Shown here piece after piece: positions 13,116-26,600 of a DNA stretch of 64,000 nt. Below the pieces are notes generated by a model. That model saw only the letters and a program-made list of their open reading frames with translations. It was not told where the DNA came from and did not search any database. A program made the position numbers and the translations under genes. Source of the DNA: Apostichopus japonicus (Eukaryota > Echinodermata > Holothuroidea > Aspidochirotida > Stichopodidae). Within the stretch, counting starts at the first letter, position 1. Each line of letters begins with the position of its first letter. The stretch is from the NCBI RefSeq assembly GCF_037975245.1, contig NC_092565.1, forward strand, positions 6,812,999-6,876,998, given 5' to 3'.

Positions 13116-14499
13116 CTGCATGGAGAGAAGAAAATGTGTCTTTGGTTATAAAAGCTCAGCAGTTGTTGTCTACTGTGTTCCATATAAAATGGTATGATAA
13201 GTCCAATGACTTCATAAATTTGTGTACAAATACAAACCTTTTCTTTGTTTTCAGTTTGATTGTTGTCGATATTAACTCCCAAATATACTATATAGAAAAT
13301 ATATTATACAGATACTAGAAATTAAACACAAAGGTATCAGAACGTAACTAAAATGCTGCGTATTCACACTCGCGATGTGGCGTATTTGTGGCGGTATTTT
13401 GCTTTTTAATTGCTAAATGCGGTATATACATGTAAATAATGTTGAAGGGAAAAAAATCAGTTCCCTTTCCACTCCACTGTCAAAATATCTCATGGAAACC
13501 CTGCTCAAAGTCCATGCCACAAATTCACTCTTTTACATGAATTAAAAGTTCAGGTGATTTCAATGTTTTTCAACAAAGTTATGAACAAAGAAATTTATTG
13601 GTATTTACTTGAGAAACTCACATATCCCCCGCGGTCCTGTTTTGGGAAAAGATCACATTTTGACATTGTGTTGACAAACCTTGATAGGCTTATAAAAGAA
13701 TGACTTCCCGTTCCCTAGCTGCTGTTTCATTTGAATACATCGATGAAGTAATTGCTCTACGAGACGGTGGTGACGATGGCGGTGGTGATGGCGGTGGTGA
13801 TGGCGGTGGTGAAGGTGGCGGCGGTGGCGATGGTGGTGGAGATGCATGAGAGGATGGCGCTACCCGCGGTGCTGGCACGGGAGTGGATTTAGGATCCTCA
13901 GTCGTGGGAAGTATGGACGGGGCAGAGAAAGAGTGTTGATGGAAGAGGCCGCGTTGAGGAGCGGCGATGACAGCATGGGTGTAAAAACTGGCTGGGGGAG
14001 GGGGGAAATTGATGGGAGTGGGTGGGGTTATAATGAAAGGAGGTGGAGATGGAAACACGTGGGACGTTTGTGAAGCGTTGGAAAGAGAACGAAAAAAGTC
14101 AGGAGGAGGGGGTAGAAAGGAAATGGAATCGGCTGAGCAAAGAATTGATTTCCGACGGTTAAGAGAGGGGTTTAGATTCGGAGTAGCTGGAAAATATGAG
14201 GAAAAAATAAATCGATTTTTTGACCGGAAAGGTTTAAATTTAGAGATGAAATTTGCATAAACAAAGCACGTAAAAAAGCATGGAACCTTGAGCGTGTTAA
14301 CTAAAGATGTCGTCATCAATTGACCAAACTGATCAAATCCTCAGCCCTCTGTCCCCTTACATCAGACCTCGAGCGATGTGTACGCCTATAGTACAGTACA
14401 AGATTGTAGTACTCCGGTAACTTATTCGAGTACCTGTTTGCAAGTATTTGTACCCTCTAGCAGATATACTCGATACGCGGTACTTAAGTACACGACAAA

Positions 14500-14577
<78 letters not shown>

Positions 14578-14596
14578 GTCTAGATGATACCTTAGG

Positions 14597-14646
<50 letters not shown>

Positions 14647-17600
14647 GGTATCAAAAATATCAATATAAGAGCTTGTTAGTGATGTCACTAAAGAAAACAG
14701 AATTGCACAAGGTGAGTGAGTGTGTCTTACTGAAACGTGTGTGGAAAGTTTGAATGATACCCGTTCAAAGGGTATGCATTAAAAGCATTGGTTGGACTCA
14801 GGGTTCAAAACAATGACGTCAGGAATAAGTGGCACGTCCATGTGAGTAACCCAGGGAGAGCGTAAAGGAAATGCGATAAATGCTTCGAATGTAGAAAAAG
14901 AAATACTGCTTACAATATTGTTTTTTATCTATTTTGGATTACAATGCTTTTGCCTGATTGGATTCTATCGCCGTTTTAACTAATATTCCTATGTGTCAGA
15001 TTTCTGCAAAATGTTTACAATATTCATCCACTTTCAGTAAATAACGCTCCTGGGACCCCATCGAGGCACTGACGTTTGGACGAAAAACTTGAATGGGAAT
15101 CAAATCGTAGTTATCCAAATCAGGATTCAAGGTGATTATGAAGAATAATGTTAGTTACACTCTCCCCCCTTACACCCCTCCTCTGTTCAATGATAGTCTT
15201 CCCGACACCTTCTGTAACTACTCCACTCATCCCCTGTGCTATAATTTACAGCAACAAATTAGTAACGAGGAGAGGGTTACGGGCAGGACGAGGGAACATA
15301 TTTTTACCCTCTTCAAAGGCCCGATCTTGTCTTGGCAGTCGCCCTAGTATACTAGCAGGAGTTAACAAGTCATCGCCTGTTCAGAATCAAACAACGTTTA
15401 CACATTAAAACAAAAAATACAAATTGTTTCGAGATAAACGAGTTTTTCAGATTAACGAGTACCAATAAAATAGTGCGTAAGAAATACTATCGCTCCCTTT
15501 CATTTCACATACTGGAAAATCTTGTTGATCCCAAAATCCGTTTGTTTACTGAAGTCAACAAAAGCTGGTATTCAACATAACAAACATTACAAAGAATGTT
15601 TATATGATCGTATAAAATAATGATTTGGAATTCGAAACATAGATCCCAAGGACCTTATATCCTGAGTTCGACTAACCATTTCTTGAAATATTATTCTAGC
15701 TATTAAACATACTTTGCTACTTTGTTCTGTCAATATTTCTTTACACTTTGTTGTTGATTGTTATCCCACATATAACTTGATTTTAAAGACACAGCTTATT
15801 GATCTGGTTACCTCCCAAGTCAATTGTTGCCTGCCTCTCCCAGGAAGGGTGTGGCCAAAGATGCTCCAAACTAGAGCTCTGACGAGCTGAGTTATTCGGT
15901 CAGATGAGATGAAAGATGGAGAAGAAATGAAATATGAAGAAGAAATGAAATATGAAATAAGTTTTATGATTATCCGATATAGTGATATAGGGGCAGACGT
16001 TCCTTTATCGTATCCGACGAAAAGTGGAATATTTGAGAACAGCTGGTCACATTTCACAACTATTCGGATACTCGTTTGTCCTGTAGAAACCCTCCCTGCG
16101 AATATTTCAATGTCTATCTATCAAAATCGTGGAACATGTTTCCTCTTTGGATGGTGTTTGTGACATATTTTGTTGTTGTTGTCAGTTTTTTGGTACACTC
16201 CTCTTGCTCCGCACTGAAAACCCTTCGCCTCCCCCCACCCCTCCCCCACCCTCGAGCCATATTGTCTCTCGTATTTACAACCACAAAGGTACTTTCCTGA
16301 CTAAACATAAACACAGGGACGGCCAAAGTGGATCCAATCTGGGGTTGGGCGAGGGCACAATTTTTTTTTTTTGGGGGGGGGGGGGGTTTTGGAAGTGGCC
16401 GGAAAGGTGACTTTGATTTGAGGATGCAAACGTTTTTATATTCTTTTTGAGGGGCCCATTCCGGAGACCGAAAACTCACTCCATAAATTCCCTCTTTGTG
16501 GATAATGTTCGTTGATAGGACGATGCCATGGAAAGGGTGATAGAAGTGAAGGTCTCTGCCGACATGGAATTATATCGTCTGCCAATCAAATGAAATGAAA
16601 TGATATGAAAGGAATGTGAAAATTAAATGAAAATCTTAAAACAACTATGTCTCACGTTCGCTCGGTGTACTTTTGTTTAAAGCATAACGAACTTAGTTAA
16701 TAATTAGTTAATCAATTAGCAATAATTATTGAAGGAGTGTTTCACTAGCTCCCTCCCTCCCTCACTTAACCCACCCCACCCCACATCATCACTACACTAA
16801 AATCCATGTCGAAAATTCAGTGCAATTATTACAACTATTTTTAGTTAATGAATTGAAATATTGCTGTACAATTTCGTTCAGTTTGGGACCAAATCAACCC
16901 TCCATGACATTACACCTGAAGGCCTGATGACACGATCATTAAGTTTGACTCTAATGTGCTACTTTAAATCAGTGACTCATTCAACAGCGTTCATCTACAG
17001 ATTTCCCTCCCACTTCTCCCTCCAATCGGCACCCTACACTATACGTGATGAACTGGGATCAATCACATCCCGGATATAAGGAGTAAGTTTTATGAAAGTA
17101 ATATTAGCATATGGTTACACGAATCAGGAAGTTATCTTTGAAAGAATGAACGCACGAACGATAATTATAATTACCGTTTTGGACATTGAAATTCCAAATC
17201 TGTGATGTATCCTTTCTTTGCAAGAATTCACGAATTGACTGTGGCAGAACTAACAGTAGTATTTGACACTTTTCGAAATTGCTAAATTTATTCATTCTGA
17301 CTGGTTTAAATTCCAATTGAAATTGCAACTTTTAGAACGCTTATTGGCTAAACGACTTAAAGGCTATACGGTAATGCCTTTATTAAGCTAATCAATATTT
17401 GAATCATCCCTTCTTTTCGAGGAGGTCAATGCTGTTGCTTTTGTGTTCATTCGCTGTGTTTTTGTTTACCGTCATCAAAGGAATATTGTCTTCCAAAACT
17501 TCTGAATTCTTCCCGGGCACGTCTAACGGCTAGTTGACTTCTCTGTAGCGTGGGTCCTGTTGCTTGTGGATACGTATAAAAAGAATTGTTGTAATCATGC

Positions 17601-20600
17601 CCTTTACATATTTACTTTACCAAGAACAACTATTCAATCTCTAACCATGTCGGCTAGATTTGTGGTGTCATAAGTATTGAATCAATTTGCTTTCGAAAAA
17701 AATTGCTCGTGGATCAGCATTTCTTTTCAAGACGGATGGGTCAATCGATCATGAAATCTAAATGCAGAACGAACAAGTGACGTGTTTCTCGCGTTCATTA
17801 TGCAACTATGAGATATAAACTCAAGCACTATATTTCAAGTGAATATGGTTTTACGTGTCAATTTCAAGGCGACAAATTTAAGAAAATATTCATAACGACA
17901 TCCATCAAAACTTGTGCCAGAGTGATTTCACGACTCTTCCGATCGTGACGATACGGATGACACATTGCGATCATTAAATAGATATAGTCCCAACAGTTTC
18001 CATCAGTCTTTACACATAGATACAAAAGACATTATAAGTATAGGCTTAATTATGTCATATCGATTACGTGTTAGGCTAGTGAGTTATAAACAAATTGAAC
18101 ATGGGGAAAAAGGAAACGTATTGACTAATTGCAATTTTCACTGTTCCCAACTGGTTTTATGATTGGAAAGGATTAATGATTGTTAATCTAACTACATGGT
18201 AATCAAAACGAATAAAAGGAACAGATATTTACTGGCGTTCAACGCTTATGATAAAGTCTATTGATCAAGAAAGTGAGCCTAATCAGCTTATTCACCCATT
18301 TGTTGTTTGTATCTGTAACTCTGTGGTAGCTGATGGCATGCAACATTATTTAATTCTATATAAATGAAAATTTCAATTGATCAATCAGCACAAAAGACTT
18401 GTATTAATGGGGAATTTTTTTAAAATTTCATTTCAATGTGTTACACACAGGTGAAATTAGATGCAGTTAGTGGAGTAGTACTGACCTATAATGAAAATGT
18501 ACTGGTTACCGTAGGTTACATAAAGTGTTAAACCGCACTGTGTGCCATATACATCATTTGACTATCATGCCTCATTTAATTTTTCGCAATTGCACAATTA
18601 ATACATCAAACCAGTTGTTAGCTAAAAGTGAGTCCGGGAATAGACGAACGGGAGAACTGGGAGGGGGAGAAGAAACCAGGAACTATAATGGGAGATCGCA
18701 AAGGGACACGAAATCGACATGGATACCTATATCCGGTAAAACACTCTTGTCACTGAAGAGTAGTTCTCTCATAAGATTCCCCTGTTGTCGATCCTCTATC
18801 GTGAAGTTGCAGGGACAAAATTAGAAAATTTGCATGGGATTAAGACCATTCGACTTAAAAGTTTGTTCATATGGTATTACACCAACGAAAACCAAATAGT
18901 GACAAGGCCTAAAAAATTAACCACAGAATGATTTACAATAGGCCTACACATGATGTTTGTTTTATGTACATATATAAAAGAGGCGTGCGTAACCAGGAGT
19001 GCGTGGTGGGTGGAATAGGGGAGGAATTGGATAGGGTATACCGGTAGAGACGGAGGAACGAATGGAGGGGAGGATAAACAGGATGTGGGATCATAAAATC
19101 CTTCATGTATATCGAAAATGAACAAGGACTTAAGTTTATTGGCAGAGCTGTACAGTAGCGTGAGCATTGCTGCTTAACTAGTTAACGAACAATCATGAAT
19201 TTTTTCATAAGGGTTTCAACTGTCCCTTCCTAAACCTTATTGTCTTTTGTGTCTAAGAATACTAATTCTGTCTAACGAAAACAAGTACTCGAACACAAAT
19301 TGCACAATAGCGAAGTGTTATGAAACTGTTCTCATTCTTAGCCAAAGTTCCTTAAATCAAGTCAATCGCGCGAAACTGTCAGACTTATTCCTTTCCGATT
19401 TAATAAAACTGAGCACAAAACTGATTTGAATATATAGTTATTGAGAGATACATATGGGAGGGGGAAGGGGCGGTTAACAAGCTGTTTATGTGCTGCAAAA
19501 ACTTGTGAATGTGAAAACAAAAGGTGAATGGATCTACCCTTATTTATTAAATAATATCAAAATAAATTTGTTCACGAGAAATGTTCTGCCCTTGTGGTGC
19601 ATGCGTAAAGGAAAGATATTGTATTTGGATACTTCATTGCTAGGAAATGTTTCGCAAAATAAACTACAGTAGCACTGCTGTCATGTAGCTGCAATCAAAA
19701 CCTTTCTGTTTTTTCTTGTGTAGACTACACAAAATACAGGCCATTCAGTCTCTACGCTAACAGACTCAGAAACGTACAAGGGGGAACATTTTGGACGGTG
19801 CAGACACATCGGGAATTTCTTGTACAAGTCAAACGTCATGATGTGTTTCGATTGGATGAAAGTTTCTGTTACGATAAGATGGCAGAATTCCTTTGTGACG
19901 TAGTTTGGGAGCGAATAGAGAAACACTTTTACTAGGTCGTATAATTGGGAAGGGGAGGGGGAGGTTTAGGCAGAGGCCTACCACTCAAATTAAAAAATTA
20001 AATTACAACAATTCTATGATATTCCCGGGCAGTACCGTTGATGTGTGTATGAACGGACTTTTTCGATTTGACAATGTTGTGACATTAAGGCAATAAGTGA
20101 TGCAACCAGTTTGCACTGAGGTGTCCTTCAAGTGGCTGGGAAATGTAAGCACAACCACTTAAAAAAATAGACATCGAATGGTTGTATCGATCTACCAGCC
20201 CACCCCCCACACCACCACCCCGCCCAATGTTAAGGACAGGGAAGTGATGGAAGCAATGAAGCGTCTGTTTTGAGCGTTTTTGCATAGCAAAATGGTTTTG
20301 AAAGAAATGGAAATTCTTTGCATGATGTGCTGTAGACTCATATTGTTTTCTGTGAGAAATTACTTACTTCGGTCTAGAAAGTATTGTAAATATATTTGTT
20401 CCAAATATTTGACAAAATATATCACCACTATCATATGCTGTTCCATTTTTCTTGTAAATAAATTGCTATTACAAGAAAATGATGGATTGATTGATACCGC
20501 GTTCGCTTCCAAATTTGGGAATGATTCAATAATTAAATTGTGAAGCAAGTCATGCAACTTGTGGAATTTGTCAACTTTCTGGAATTTGTGAACGATGTAT

Positions 20601-23600
20601 AGCATCAGTGTTACTTTAAGTTACACAAATATGTAAAAACCTTGACATAACTTTAAACGTTTCCATAACATCCAAAATAAAAGCAAAAAAACAAGTGGAA
20701 TTGTTTGAAAAAGAATGAGAAAATGGAAAGCAGCAAATTATCATATGATTTTTTTTTGTATTACCAATGTAACACATTTCTATGAGTATGATATAAAAGA
20801 AATTTATACATCTTAGTAAAGTGTAATCAAATGTCATTACTAATGAATACAGAGTAAACGGTCTTTGTGCTGAATCAAAATGAGTTGTAAAGAAAAATTC
20901 AGAAACACATATATGAAACTAAAAAGAAAAGGGTGGGGGGGGGGGGTTATCAATGATACAAACATCAAACTGGCAAGAACTGAGTCTACATATTGCCACA
21001 GCTAATTAATTTGACAAGATATGAAATAATTATAACAGAATAATTCGGATTTTTACCATTTTTCCAAAACAAAATTAACCGTTTCGGTATTAAGTTCTAC
21101 TGGGCCATACTCATTTACCACATACTCCAAACATTAACTGGAAGTTTATTGACACGTGGGGATTCACATAGGAGGATGACGAAGTTGAGTAAATAAACAT
21201 TATTAAAAACAATAGTATTTCTTAGTGTAACATGTAAAAATAAAAGAAAACTTGTCAGTGACAAAAATGACATAACATTCTAACATAGCAAATGAATGAG
21301 TTTAGTACACATTTAATACAATATGTTTCTTTATGTTGTATTTACAATATACATTTATTAACATTTACAATGGAGTACCTCAGCATATTTTCTATGTGAG
21401 TGAGAAGGGAGGGTTGGAGAGAGGGGTGAGAGAGAGAGGAGGGAAGGGAAGGGAGGGGGGGTGGTTCTTACCTAATCAAATCATGAAAATTTAAATCACT
21501 CAAAATTAAGAAGCGAAAAGGGAAATTACATTCTTGTCCCTCAAAAGCTGTAGCATTGTTTCAAATCACTTTATGCTGCATATCTGGGAGTGAAGACTCA
21601 GAACATGAATGTTGTACACATCAAAATGAAATTTGGAAGGGGGAAGGCGGGTTATAACAATAGAGACAATAAAATAACATGTTATAGTACTAAACAATAG
21701 AATGGAATATGAATCCCCCTAGTCATATTACTCAAACATATAACCTTAATAACACTAACACAATTAAAAAAAAAAAAAAAGTTTGTTTGTGAGAATCAAT
21801 GCTAAAATCCTGAGTTGAAAGAAAAAAGTCCAATTGGCAAAATTAATTTCTCCATTTCCAATATGCTCTTTAAGGTTTACTAGATAAAACATCAACACCA
21901 GGATGAAATAAATCAAGAATTATTGTATTTACAATGAGATCTACAATGGAAGATAACACACAGACGGTATTGACACACATATTTACTTCTCAAATTATTA
22001 GTCAACCTTCTAAAGTAACATATTTGCTAAAATCCTACTTCCTGAAATGTTCTACTGCTACAATTCCTTTTAACAAAGTCAGCACTTTTTTTCAAATGAA
22101 GGGTAGTCACGGACTTAATAGTACTTTTTCTATACATAGTCAATGCACACTGACATTTTTACTTCAACACTTCATCAAACCTTTAGCTACAAGTTAGTTC
22201 CTTGTCGAAAAAAATCCCATTTTTTGAAGAACTTCTCGTTAGTACTTCTCTACAAAATTTCACTTGAGTATTTCATTGAATTTAAGTTAGTACTTTTGAA
22301 ATTTCAGTGAGGCTTTTGTTAATTAGTCAGTTACTACTTTAAATTAGTACTTATCAACTTTTAAGTTAGTACTACACAAATTTAAAACACGGAACTTAAT
22401 AGTTCTAAAATTTCATATGAGTATTTTTTTCAAATTTCAGTTAGTACTTAGTCTAACTATTTAGCTGACTACTTCTCAAAGTTCAAAGTTTGTAGTTCCC
22501 AACTGTTAGTTTAGTACTTCTCAACTTTAAATTAGTTACATACTTTGAAAACACCAACATACTACTTTAGCAAACCTAAAGTAAGAATTTTTCAAACTAT
22601 AATTAAGTAATTCAAATTTGATATTACCAATACTGAATCTTTGAGAAGTCCACAATCCCCTAACATTGTTCCTGCTGCATAACTGCTTCACACTTCAGAA
22701 CCACCTAAGTATGACTTCTAAGCAGGCCACAGATAAAACCACAAACAGGATCAATCTAAGTGTCCTATGGAAGACTACAAACTAACCATTTCTTATTGTT
22801 GAGTTATCACAACCCCCCCCCCCCCCCTCCTCCCCATTAAAAAACTAAAAAGAAATAACATCAGGTAAATACATATGAACATTAATCAAAAGAAAAGCTT
22901 TAAATCTGTTGAAATGAGAACAAAGCTACCTCTTAAAGGGTTGAAAATAAGATCATGGTAATATAAAAAATTGTTTTTTTCAAAATCTGGTATTAATTAG
23001 CTAAATAGCAGCTCTAATGTGGAAACACATTTAATTGGTTAAAAACATGTAGATTAGCACACATGAAGGAGGAATGATACTTTACTTGGTATACTGGTCG
23101 CATTAATGTTGCGACCATTTACAGACTTGGCTTTTCTGACTAACACATAGATTTAAAAATATGGTAAGATAACTTTTTTTAAGGGATGACTTTAAGGTAA
23201 AAACTTAATGTTGATATGTAGACGACCATTTAAAACAACACTGGTATATGTCAAGGTTGTACTTCTAAACCACTTTTAATGTTTGAGAAATGTCCCTTTA
23301 AACATCCAAGATTCGTCAACGAAAGCGGCTGAACTACTTAGTCTACCACACAGACTATTAGATCTGTTCCTACGATGCAACATGAAAGCTCGTTAGGGAA
23401 ACATCAGACATATTCAGCTTGAAATAACACTTTTACTGAGAACTGAAATTTGGCAAGAACAAATGATGTCATCTGATGCTCTGTTTTGTAGTATAAAGTT
23501 TGCAAGAATAAAGCTTTGGTTGAGTTATCAGAATTGATAAAACAATGGATTAATATTATCAACATTAAACCCTACATTGAGGAGCAGAGGTCATCATCAC

Positions 23601-26600
23601 TTTAGCATTAAAGGAGCTTTCCAAAGATTAAGCATATTTTAAATTTTGAATATCTTGACAATTGGAATAGCTACAGAAACACTACTGGTAAATTAAACTT
23701 TTTTTTTCCTATTTCTCGGTCTATGGCATAATCGAGAATAAAATATTCTTGATAAGAATATTTCTTGATAAGAATATAAAGATAAGTATATTCTTGATAA
23801 ATATATATTCTTAATGAGAATATAAAGAAATAAAATAATCAAGAATAAAAAGTCATCCCCTTCAAAATATCGTCCACCGACCTCTAACCTGAAAAGACTA
23901 CCTTCGACACTACTTTTTTAGATTATTAGTTATTTTATACTTTGGCAAAACGGACATAAAGCACCAATAAGACGAGAGGTCTTTTACAAGAGTACAAATA
24001 AAAAGATGGTTAAGAATTAAAAACAAGTCAAAAGTTGTGGCAAGTTAAGGTGGCAACAAGGTTGCTGAGACACCTGCAAAAGCTGAATCTCGAGTTCAAA
24101 ATTGGAGCCTTGAATATGAAAACTTGCAGCGCAACGTTTTCTTGATACAGTTGTAAATGTCATTTGGCAACAACAGTTATCAGTGTTGAGTTGTTTGAAG
24201 TAGCAAACCTTTCCTCACCAAGGTTTTACAAATTAAATTGGTTAATTAATCTCAAGAATCGCGTCTAACAGTCTCACTTCGCTACTGACTATACATGCCC
24301 CCCGATAAACCTGCATACCTTTGAAAACTTTTGAGAACTTTGTTTCTCCTTTTTCAAAACATTTTTGGAGTGAAAGCTCTTCGAAGATTCCAAGGAGACA
24401 AGTAGTGAAGTGAATCTTTTGCAGTAAAGAACCAAAGTGAAAGCAGGTTTTCATTCAGTCTGGTCTGCAATTTCTTCCAAACTAAGTTACTATTACTCTA
24501 TAAAATAAGAATGATATTTTGTCGATCACACTAATTTTTTTATGATACCAAAATGAAGGCTAATGAGTGAGTCAAAAATCAATGACCATTGATTTTTCCA
24601 TCCTAACATATTTGTGGACAAGACATCTTTTTTTTCTCAAAACCTAACAAATAATGCTGCTAATTGAGATTAGACTTGATCACGCAAAGACCAAACGAAG
24701 ATTAACGAACGAGTAAATTAATAGCTCGTTTTTTTTATCATCAGCATTTGGCACTATTGACAGAAGACAAGTAATCCAATTGCAAAAATTGAAAATTTTC
24801 CAAATATTTCAGCCTCCATTATCTGAAAATGAAATTGGATTGATCAAGATAATTGGCGGATACTGTTATGACTTTGCAGTATCATCAAGCAATATTGAAT
24901 AACTTGACTCAAAAGTGAAGCGGGAAAATAGTTTTTTTTAAGAGATAAATTCCTCCATGAAACTTTCTCAGATATGCAGAAAAGTTTGTAGGCCTATACT
25001 AGGAGACAGATGTACTTGAATAAGCATCATGTGACCCACAAGCACCACATCAGTATAAGCAGATTGGAATAGTAAAACTGTATCAACGCTACATAATTCA
25101 TCATTCTCGTCTCCTTTGAACTCAACAGACAGCTTTAAAATCACTCAAACATGGTTACAGATTTCGTCTTTCGGGTGATTGTAAAAAAAAAATGGCCCCC
25201 CAAAAAAAAGTCAAAAAAAAAAAAAAAAAGCCCAAAAAAAGTGGTAAGCAAAGTAAATAACATGAATATTCATTAACAGCTGCCTTGTTTATTATTTGTT
25301 TTGTTTATTAATTGCACAATTGGAAGCACATAGTGGGAAGAGGATGACAACATATGATTCACCTGGACACAGTGGTGTTAGAAAGGGAAGAGAATTTCTT
25401 TAAAATTTCGCTAGCACATTTTGCTCAAAATCAAGGCTTTTTACTGGTTCAGGTCCTCCTGAATGAGGATCTGTTCTATATGTAAATAAAATTTCCAAAT
25501 TTCAAGTATTCATTCAAGGGAGTGATTTTTTTCAAGCACGAAATTATAAGTCAAAAATGTATGGGAAAAAGTTTTTTCTCATTCATGTCAAAATCAGAAA
25601 ACATGAATACAGAATGATGCGTTTGAAGGCTAAAACATATTCCAATCTTCTTTTCAAGGAAACACCACCTAAACCTCCCGGTTAATATCAATGTACCGAT
25701 CTGCACACTCTCTTTAGAGTCCTCGACCAATAACTTTTAAGCCAGAAAAGTTAACTAAAATAATGTCAAACACATATATAAGGATGTGTCTGCCCGCAGC
25801 CAATAAAGGGATTTTCACAAAAATGACTTTTTGACTTTTTTTCATGACTTTAGAACACATATTCTGAAGGTCACCTATAGCCCATGTCCTCCGCACTGAA
25901 TCGATACAAACATGACATATGCATTAAATTTCATTAAAATTAACATCGATTGACTATCACAGCCTTTAGACTGACACTGTCATAGAAAAAACACTTATTA
26001 ATTTGTCTGAAAAAGGTTCAGAGATTCTCCAACCCAAGTTATGGAAATAATTCACGCCTTCATAATTATTCTTTCGACAGCTCTTAAATTTGTTTGCATG
26101 AGATCTTGCTTAAAAAGAAATAAACATGAACGAAAGCAAGGTGAACGAACATGGTGGGAGAGAAAGTTGAGAGAAGCAGAAAAAATGATGACACTAAAAA
26201 TAGGAGTTATGTGGTGGTGGTAAGCGGAATTCCTCACCGTGGTTGTAGGCTGGAGGCGGGGCGATGGGGTTCCCTTTGTAATCGTAGGCCATGATTGGCC
26301 CTTCATCTGAAATTTCAAAAAAAATAGGAAACAGCATGAAATTCCAAAACAGTTCAAGTCGTAAGTTTGAAACAAAAAGAATTGTGGAAATGTCTCCTGA
26401 ACATGGTTCAGACTTCCCTGGCTGGTAAAGTGTTGGAAATATCTAATGTTTATAGAAGTCCTACCGATATCACCAATTGGTGACTTGCTGAACATTCATG
26501 AAACTTTACTACATTTCACACAACTGCAAGATCAATTGAGGGGCCGAGTACTCCCTGAAAATTTTCAGAGTTTGATCAGAGCTAACAAATTTCAGATTTT

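Noticed and set aside
12989-13318. 109-codon plus-strand open frame
   Set aside because: Antisense shadow of the exon 23 candidate, which has a strong acceptor and phase match.
12722-14753. Tyr-Ile repeat frames near 12.8 kb and 14.5 kb
   Set aside because: Products of TA dinucleotide repeats.
15761-16057. Minus-strand frame containing [15 protein letters not shown]
   Set aside because: Looks slightly repeat-derived but has no recognised domain, and neither end has a splice site in a phase compatible with exons 22 or 23.
26052-26495. 147-codon minus-strand frame over exon 21
   Set aside because: Different frame from the one that matches exon 20; it crosses the acceptor without needing it and has no family features.
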